A stretch of 22,500 bases of DNA from Prorocentrum cordatum. Lineage: Eukaryota > Sar > Dinophyceae > Prorocentrales > Prorocentraceae. The stretch spans positions 1 through 22,500 of the forward strand of contig CAUYUJ010011191.1 in NCBI GenBank assembly GCA_963575745.1, written 5' to 3'. Position 1 is the stretch's first letter. Each line of letters opens with the position of its first letter. Shown piece after piece: positions 17,104-22,500 of this stretch. The translations under genes were made by a program, and so were the position numbers. The notes below the pieces were generated by a model that was given only the letters and a program-made list of their open reading frames with translations, did not search any database and had not been told where the DNA came from.

Positions 17104-17295
17104 CCTGGATGGGGTCGGAGTGGATGGGGCCGGAGGATCGCGCCGCATCGTCGATGCACCGCCGATGCGGCCCGATGCGGGATCCGATTTGGTTCGCGTC
17201 GACGTCGCCGATGCGTCGCCGACGTCGACGACGCATCGCTAGTGCATCGCCGATGCATCGCCGATGCGGCGCAATCCTCCGACCCCATCTAGTCA
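17104..17295. repeat. Imperfect 190-bp inverted repeat rich in CGATGC palindromes
   Basis: The left arm, from ATGGGGTCGGAG (about 17109), and the right arm, ending CTCCGACCCCAT (about 17289), are complementary, as are GGATCGCGCCGCATCG and CGATGCGGCGCAATCC further in. The centre is packed with GATGC, GCATCG and GACGTCGACG words, including GCATCGCCGATGC, that are palindromic or nearly so. Both strands therefore translate to similar MGSE...MHRRCG peptides, which are an artefact of the symmetry. It is probably a foldback element. Confidence 0.75.
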
Positions 17296-17319
17296 GACCC
17301 CATTTGAGAGGCCTCTAAG

Positions 17320-17485
17320 CCCAGACGTCCGAAGTTTTTTTTTGTGTTTGTGAGACGGGCCCCCGACCTCCCAACCACTTCCCCTGGGCCGGCCTGTCGC
17401 CCCTAGTCATTAGTGGTAGCCTGACGGTCCCGAGGTCCGGCGAGGGCCCCGAGAGGCCGAAACCTGCGGAAGATAACCTCCATCT
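17320..17485 (-). repeat. Dispersed repeat family B, copy 3 (reverse orientation)
   Basis: Read on the minus strand, CAGGTTTCGGCCTCTCGGGG, CCCTCGCCGG, CGGGACCGTC, GGTTGGGAGGTCGGGGGCCC and AAAAAAACTTCGGACGTCTG follow the same order as in copies 1 and 2. One end lies about 30 bp from the inverted repeat at 17104-17295. Confidence 0.7.
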
Positions 17486-17946
17486 TGAGTTATTCCATGC
17501 GTTGAATCTTTTTGGGAATATGGAGGGCCGCTCGTCGCGGTTTCCTGCACGGCACGACGGGGTCCCGGCCCCTGCCGCGGCGATCTGCTTGCGGCCTCCC
17601 TTGTCGCCGCCTGGGCCGCCGGGGCCGCCGGCGGAGGACAGCGACTCGCGCGGGGCCATCCCGGCACTGAAGGCTCCCTCGCTCAAGAAGGACGGCGTGC
17701 ACAGCGGCCGCCGCCACCGCGTTCGCTCATCATCGAGCCCGCTCCACTGCTCGCAGAGGGTCTGCTCGCAGACGTCCGGCACATATCCTGTCATCCCCGC
17801 CGGGATTGATCGTAGATCCCCCACGGCGGATCCAGGCCATTTGCGAGTAGTTGTTCTGCCAGTGGTGGAGCGCGCTCGTCTAGCTCATAAGAGCAGGACG
17901 TCGTCATGATGCTGGTGCGTTCCAAAAGTGGGGGAACACACAATGG
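17486..17946. other. Unassigned sequence; weak coding possibility
   Basis: A forward frame (first ATG at 17520, ending 17909) contains PPGPPGPPAEDSDS and then a Lys/Arg/Ser stretch. The reverse frame over the same bases is equally open. No motif lets me choose, so I do not call a gene. Confidence 0.3.
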
Positions 17947-18082
17947 CATAAACACAGACTGTGAGGTCCGCGCGGATTTCTCGGATCGGCGCCTCGGGCG
18001 CCGCCCCTGGCGCGCGGAGCGCGCCATGGAGGGGGGTCCGGCGCGGGTACAAGAAATCCGTGCGGAACGCAAAACGTTTATG
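17947..18082. mobile_element. Foldback (MITE-like) element, copy 4
   Basis: It has clear ends, CATAAAC at 17947 and GTTTATG at 18076-18082, which are reverse complements. The arms carry GGTCCGCGCGGATTTCTCGG and AAGAAATCCGTGCGG. The GC-rich centre includes GGCGCCTCGGGCGCCGCC and GGCGCGCGGAGCGCGCC. It is 136 bp long and the best-delimited copy of the family. Confidence 0.82.
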
Positions 18083-18540
18083 TTTATTGTTCGTTGTTCT
18101 CATGTCCCTGGTGCGTTCCAACAGGAGTTCCAAGAGCTGCTGCTGCTCCGCACGGGCTCCGGGGACGAGGGCGAATCTGTGTAACTATTCAGGCAGTCCC
18201 GACGAGCATCCTCATCTGAGCCAGTCCTGTCATGACGCCGTTTTCCGGACGGGGCTGGGGCAAGGACAAATCTCTTCCAGGGCGTTCCAGAACGGTTTCG
18301 GATCTCCCGAGAACGTTCTGGGAAGGCTGCGGCGCCCGACACATCCTCCACAACCGCCGCCAAATCTCAGAGAGTCTCGATGTATTATCGTCCGAATGTG
18401 TCCTCGTCCTGGCTTCGTCTTAGTTCTCGTCCTATTCGCCGCCTCTCTGGTGTCGTCCGGTTCGGCGTCAGCTGTTGGCTGCTGGTTGCCTGGTTGCCTG
18501 GCTGCTGCTGCCGCGGGCACTCAACTTGAGGCTCGAGAAG
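18083..18540. other. Unassigned sequence
   Basis: No gene or structured element was recognised. A short CTGCTGCTG run occurs near 18136. The stretch ends at the start of the purine tract. Confidence 0.5.
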
Positions 18541-18882
18541 GGGGGGGGGGAGGGGGACGAGGAGGACAGGGGCAGGAAAGGGTAAGGATGATGAAGGAGG
18601 TGGAAGAGGAAGAGGAGGAGGAACAAGGAAGAGGAGGAGGAAAACGGAGGGGGAGGTATGAGAAGGGAGGAGGGAAGATAACGGGGGGGGAGGAGGACGA
18701 GCAAGCGGAGAAAATGAGGAGGAGGAGGAGGAGGAGGAGGAGGAGGAGGAGAAGGAAGAGGAGGGGGAGGAGGAGGAGGAGGAGGAGGAGGAGGAGGGAG
18801 GAGAGGAGAAGGAGGAAGAGGAGGAAGAGGAGGAGGAGGAGGAAGACGAGGAGGAGGAGGAGGAGGAGGAGGGAAGAGGAGG
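18541..18882. repeat. GGA/GAG purine tract at the 5' edge of an SL relic
   Basis: About 340 bp of GGA, GAG and GAA with rare pyrimidines. It ends exactly where the DinoSL sequence begins. Confidence 0.94.
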
Positions 18883-18904
18883 TCCGTAGCCATTTTGGCT
18901 CAAA
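18883..18904 (+). other. Spliced-leader (DinoSL) relic, 21/22 match
   Basis: TCCGTAG + CCATTTTGGCTCAA is identical to the first 21 positions of DinoSL, and only the last base differs (A for G). No splice donor GT follows, so this is not an SL RNA gene. The next 16 bases (CCGCTTCCGTGTCGAG) start and end like a second, decayed 15-nt partial leader, but that match is weak. A retroposed trans-spliced mRNA is the simplest source. Confidence 0.9.
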
Positions 18905-18966
18905 CCGCTTCCGTGTCGAGCCCGCCACCGCAGGGCCGCCATCGGGGGGTTCTCCGTGGGCCTCCG

Positions 18967-19947
18967 ATGTCGGCGGCGCTCGATGCTCGCGTTGCGGTCG
19001 CGGTGGCCCGCGGGACTTCGCTGGCGGTGCACGCCGCGGCGGGCCTGGCACGTGGCTCGGCGGCCGTCCGGCTGCTTCGAGCCGCTGGAGGCCTTTGCCG
19101 CACCGCAGCGGCAGTGCTCGAGGCCGAGGATCGGTTTCGGCCTGCCCGCGACGAGGGGCGAGCGGACGGGCCACCTGCTGCTCCCGCGGGCGCCGCGTCG
19201 CCTGCAGGCCCTCGGCCTCGGGGGCGTCGGCGGCGGGCTCGCAGGCGCCGGGGCCCCGGCACGCAGGCGGAGCCCACCGCCCCCGGCCTCGGCCGCGACG
19301 GCAGCGGCAAGGACGGCGACGACGGCGGCAGCAGCCTCGAGGACGACGCCTGGGCGGACACGCCCGCGTCCCGCCCTGCGCCCTCGGCTGCTGCGCCCGC
19401 CGCCGTGCCTGGTGACGCTGCCGCTGCGGTGCTGGCGCTGGCGCCCGCCGCTCGTGGAGTCGCCTGCAGCGCAGCTCGGCGGCGTCGGGGAGGCGACCGC
19501 GCAGCCTGCGGAGGAGGCGACCGCGGCAGCCGCTGCTGCTGCCGTCGGTGCGGCGGCCGAGGCGGCCGACGACGGGCCCGAGCTGCGGGCCGCACTTATC
19601 TCGGCGTGGGCCCGCACGCCCGGCGCCCGCGCGGGCGACCTCCAGCCGCGCTCCGCGGGCCGGCCGCTCCACCGCCTCCGAGCCTGGTTCGCCGAGGCGG
19701 TGGATGCGCCCACCGCCCGGACGGGGAGGGGAAGGCAGCGGAAGGGTCGGCGATCGTGCGGTTTCCCGCGCATATGGGGGGGCCGCCGCCGGCCCCTTTC
19801 CCACCCTTCCCGCACATGGAGCTCGCCTTCGGCGTGCTCCAGTCCGTCGCCCTTTGGGCCGATCGAGGGGCAGCGGCCCGCCGGCAGGACGGAGGGGGCC
19901 TCTCCCCCCTTCCTCAGGAGGGAAGAGGGGGGAGGAGGAGGAGATAG
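18967..19947 (+). CDS. ORF directly behind the SL relic, possibly LINE ORF1 or retroposed gene
   Basis: The first ATG after the SL is at 18967, leaving a 62-bp leader, and the frame is open for 326 codons, though the last ~10 codons are purine-tract DNA. Residues 1-65 are Ala/Leu/Arg-rich and probably helical (GLARGSAAVRLLRAAGGLCR, AAAVLEAEDRFRPARDEGR). A basic run RRRRARRRR follows near residues 105-115, then an acidic Gly/Asp/Ser linker (GSGKDGDDGGSSLEDDAWAD). From about 19380 a second frame also looks protein-like, so a frameshift may exist. A helical part plus a basic nucleic-acid-binding run is compatible with a LINE ORF1 product, but no family was firmly recognised. High GC alone keeps frames open, so length is weak evidence. 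Confidence 0.42.
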   Translation: MSAALDARVAVAVARGTSLAVHAAAGLARGSAAVRLLRAAGGLCRTAAAVLEAEDRFRPARDEGRADGPPAAPAGAASPAGPRPRGRRRRARRRRGPGTQAEPTAPGLGRDGSGKDGDDGGSSLEDDAWADTPASRPAPSAAAPAAVPGDAAAAVLALAPAARGVACSAARRRRGGDRAACGGGDRGSRCCCRRCGGRGGRRRARAAGRTYLGVGPHARRPRGRPPAALRGPAAPPPPSLVRRGGGCAHRPDGEGKAAEGSAIVRFPAHMGGPPPAPFPPFPHMELAFGVLQSVALWADRGAAARRQDGGGLSPLPQEGRGGRRRR

Positions 19948-20406
19948 ACGAGGAGGAGAGGGAGGAGGAGGACGAGGAGGAGGACGTGAGGAGGAGGACG
20001 ACGAGGAGGACGAGGAGGACGAGGAGGACGAGGAGGACGAGGAGGACGAGGAGGAGGAGGAGGAGGAGGAAGAGGAGGGGGAGGCGGGAAGCGGGAGCAG
20101 GGGCGGAGGAGGAGGACGGAAATGGAGGAGGAGGAGGAGGAGGAGGAGGAGGGGAAAGAGGAGGTGGAGCAGGAGGAGAGGTGGAGGAGTAATTAGAAGG
20201 AGGAGGAGGAGGAAGAGGAGGAGGAGGAGGAGGAGGAGGAGGAGGAGGTGGAGGAGGATGAGGAGGAGGAGGAGGAGGAGAGGAGGAGGAGGAGGAGGAC
20301 GGAAAAGGAGGAAAAGGTCGAGGAGGAGGAGGAGGAGGAGGACGGAAAAGGAGGAAAAGGTCGAGGAGGAGGAGGAGGAGGAGGAGGAGGAGGAGGAGGA
20401 GGAGGA
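19921..20406. repeat. GGA/GAC/GAA purine-rich tract
   Basis: About 490 bp of GGA triplets with a GAGGAC sub-block near 20000-20050 and a duplicated GGACGGAAAAGGAGGAAAAGG piece at about 20298 and 20340. It begins where the SL-linked ORF ends and stops at the 88-bp repeat copy. Confidence 0.93.
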
Positions 20407-20530
20407 GGGGCCGCAGAGGCAGGTTCCACATGTTGGTGCCTCATTTCTGCACACCCTTCGCACGTTTCGTGGCCCCATCGGGAGCTCCACCGAAGGCGCC
20501 GGCGGCAGGGTTCGCATGGCGGCCTCGGGC
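20407..20530 (-). repeat. 88-bp repeat family, about 1.4 units in reverse orientation
   Basis: On the minus strand it reads CCTTCGGTGGAGCTCCCGAT, GGGGCCACGAAACGTG, GGGTGTGCAGAAATG and then a more diverged GGAACCTGCCTCTGCGGCCCC. These are the blocks of the 301-685 array in the same order. As in that array, the unit runs directly into a triplet microsatellite on its 3' side. Confidence 0.82.
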
Positions 20531-20534
20531 CGAT

Positions 20535-20990
20535 TGGAGGCCCAACTACGACGACAACGGCTCCCTCTCGACACTTCCTCACAATTCACCCCGAGACACC
20601 CTGGCCAGAGAGGCCCCCGAACTCAGGAACGGCGCTCTCGCTCGAGACTTCTTCCCAATTCAGTCAAGTTGCCGGAGGCCCAGCCACGACGACAAGGCGA
20701 CAAGGGTTTCTGCTCGATACGTTCTCACGATTTACTCCGAGAGCCCCTGGCCAGGAAGGCCCCCGAACTCAGGAACGGCGCTCTCGCTCGAGCCTTTCTC
20801 GTAATTAAGGCAAGTTGGTGCAGGCCCAGACACGGCAACAAGGGCTCCCGCTTGATATCTCTCCATCGGTATTCCAAGAACCCCTGGCCAGAGAGGCTCT
20901 TGAATTCAGGAACGGCGCTCTCGCTCGAGATTTCCTCGCACTTCAGTCAGTGGCCGACAAGGAAGATATTCCCCCCGAAAGGGGGAAGAC
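20535..20990 (+). repeat. Tandem array of ~140-bp units (about 3 copies)
   Basis: CTGGCCAG...GAACTCAGGAACGGCGCTCTCGCTCGAG recurs with CTGGCCAG at 20601, 20747 and 20884 (spacing 146 and 137 bp). GGAGGCCCA(A/G)...ACGACGACAA blocks occur between them. Translated ALARDF motifs come from the repeated CGCTCTCGCTCGAGA word. Confidence 0.82.
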
Positions 20991-21767
20991 GAAGTGGGCG
21001 GATATCGAGGGTTGGGGTATACAGAATGCAATACACGCGAGCAGGTAAGAGCGAACAGCCTTGAAATGCATGTTGTTGTTGATGTTGATGTTGATGTTGT
21101 TCCCGGACTCGCACTACTGAAGAATACATATTGTTGATCCCCCTTTTGTGGGGCACACTGTGTCTTTTCACTTGAAGTTCCCTCCCCGGGGCTCGCACCG
21201 TGTTGTTTTATCAGGGAACGTTTTGGGTCTCAGAATTCTGTTGTTGGGCCCCGGTTTACAACAACAGCGGCTCCCGCCTGATATTTCCTCACAATGTATT
21301 CCCAAATCACGCTCTCGCGCGGGATTTCCCTACAATTTATACTGGACTCGCGTTCCCGCGTGGGATTTTCTCACAATGTATTCCGACGCCGCGCCATCGA
21401 CACTCAGGAAACACGCTCTCGCTGTAGATGTCCTGGCCATTTTTGGGGGGAATCGCGCTCTCGCTCGAGATTCCCTCGCGATTCATGCAGGCCGCACGCT
21501 TCAGCAACGTGCGTGCTCGACCTGGCCGCCTAGGCCCGCCTTCCAGACCCGCCCGTTAGGGCCTACCCGCCCGATTTGCCCGTCTGGTTTTGCCACCTGC
21601 TATTCGTTCCTAGCCTCCCTCCTGCATCTTTCTCTCGTGATCCATTCTCCTCCTTCCCTGTTGTTCGGTCCTCCATCCGTCCTCTCTTCCCCTGCCTTAG
21701 AGCTGCACGAATTAAGCGCTGCAGGTAAGAAAGGTATACTCCCAAGTAGTGGGGTACGGTCGAAGAC
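20990..21767 (+). repeat. ~780-bp tandem duplication, unit 1
   Basis: GCGAGCAGGTAAGAGCGAAC at 21037 recurs at 21815 (778 bp apart), and ATTCATGCAGGCCGCACG at 21481 recurs at 22263 (782 bp apart). Inside, in the same order, are a (GTT)n run, GGGGCTCGCACC, GTTTTGGGTCTC, ACAACAACAGCGGCTCCCGC and CGCTCTCGC words at 21310, 21414 and 21456. There is no recognisable gene. Confidence 0.88.
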
Positions 21768-22500
21768 GTAGAGGGCTGGTATCGACGGTTCGGGATATAC
21801 GTTCTGACTGGCACGCGAGCAGGTAAGAGCGAACAGTGTTAAAATCAGTGTTGTTGTTGGTGTTGCTGTTGTTGTTGCTGTTGTTGTTGAAACAACATTT
21901 ACAGAAACCTAATATTGTTGATCACCCCCCCCTCCGGGGCACATTTTGTTTTTCATTTGAAGTGCCCTTCCCGGGGCTCGCACCCTGTTTTAAATTAGGG
22001 AAAGTTTTGGGTCTCAATTGGGCCCGTGGCCCCCGAGTTACAACAACAGCGGCTCCCGCCTGCTACTTCCTCACAATCTATTCCCAAATCATGCTCTCGC
22101 ACGGGATTTCCCCACAATTTATACTGGACTCGCGTTCTCGCGTGGGACTTCCCCACAATGTATTCCGACGCCGCGCCCCCGACACTCAGGAATCACGCTC
22201 TCGCTGTGGATTTCCTGGCCAATTGTTCGAGGAATCGTGCAATCGCTCTAGATTTCCTCGCGATTCATGCAGGCCGCACGCGTCAGCAACCCGACCCGCC
22301 CGTTAGGGCCTACCCGCCCGATCTGCCCGTCTGGTTTTGCCACCTGCTTTTCGCTCCTGGCCCCCTGCATTTTTCTTTCGTGCTCCATCCTCCTCTTTCC
22401 CTTTTGTTCCGTCATCGCGCTCTAGCGCGGGACGTCTTACAATTCAAACAGGGATCGCGCTCTCGCATGGGAGTTCCTCGCAATTTACTCAGACGCCGGG
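21768..22500 (+). repeat. ~780-bp tandem duplication, unit 2 (cut by window end)
   Basis: It has the same blocks in the same order as unit 1, with single-base changes and small indels. The (GTT)n run is longer (about 21850-21892). It extends to the window end, and an additional CGCTCTCGC word lies at 22458, so more units may follow. Confidence 0.88.

Noticed and set aside
17520-17909. Collagen-like protein from PPGPPGPP
   Set aside because: Only two GPP-type triplets occur; the rest is not Gly-X-Y, and the opposite strand is equally open.
18385-20589. 734-residue minus-strand open frame (and several 500-700-residue frames on both strands across 18-21 kb)
   Set aside because: Most of its length is Ser/Pro/Leu or Arg/Glu runs read from GGA/TCC arrays that contain no stop codons, and it spans two SL-bounded units in the wrong orientation.
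21434-21453. GGCCATTTTTGG resembling the DinoSL core
   Set aside because: The sister unit of the tandem duplication reads GGCCAATTGTTCG at the same place, so the resemblance is accidental.

Overview
This window looks like nuclear DNA of a dinoflagellate. The strongest evidence is two near-complete genomic copies of the 22-nt dinoflagellate spliced leader (DinoSL), which is trans-spliced onto nuclear mRNAs in this lineage. One copy at 18883-18904 matches at 21 of 22 positions and one at 12610-12631 at 19 of 22. A third, more decayed tandem pair lies on the minus strand at 7735-7768. High GC, a lack of intact genes, very long triplet microsatellites and decayed non-LTR retrotransposon (LINE) pieces all fit a gene-poor dinoflagellate region. 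I cannot assign a genus. No rRNA, tRNA, CRISPR array or bacterial-type operon was seen, and I find no gene that I would call intact and functional.

Layout: 1-913 holds a (TCC)n tract, an 88-bp tandem array and a (GAT)n/(GATCAT)n microsatellite. 914-3058 is mostly unassigned, with a foldback (MITE-like) element at 1567-1729, degenerate short repeats at 1960-2330, a (CAG)19 tract and a dispersed repeat. 3119-4718 is the 3' part of a LINE: the post-RT region, an RNase H domain split over frames, and a C-terminal Cys motif. It lies between two (TCC)n tracts. 4845-5362 is a dispersed repeat followed by a long pyrimidine tract. 5393-7770 is minus-strand coding-like sequence: a tandem SL relic, an N-terminal segment, a low-complexity segment and a heavily frameshifted membrane-protein-like segment, interrupted by a purine tract. 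7771-12609 is microsatellites, two more foldback copies, dispersed repeats, a (TATATG)n block, a cluster of 11-bp palindromes and unassigned DNA. 12610-14470 is the 5' part of a LINE: SL relic, ORF1-like segment and AP-type endonuclease domain. 15340-16362 is (GAC)n and a roughly 900-bp pyrimidine tract. 16560-18540 holds dispersed repeats, a 190-bp inverted repeat and a fourth foldback copy. 18541-20408 is a purine tract, an SL relic, an ORF of about 326 codons and another purine tract. 20407-22500 holds a minus-strand copy of the 88-bp repeat, a ~140-bp tandem array and a ~780-bp direct tandem duplication.

Taken together, the coding-derived segments look like reverse-transcribed mRNAs or LINE transcripts that landed in or beside long polypurine/polypyrimidine triplet arrays. 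Several still carry the spliced leader at their 5' edge, directly against the microsatellite. The main hypothesis is that at least one dinoflagellate LINE family makes trans-spliced, SL-capped transcripts and inserts at TCC/GGA microsatellites. The many long open frames over the triplet arrays come from stop-free repeats and are not genes.
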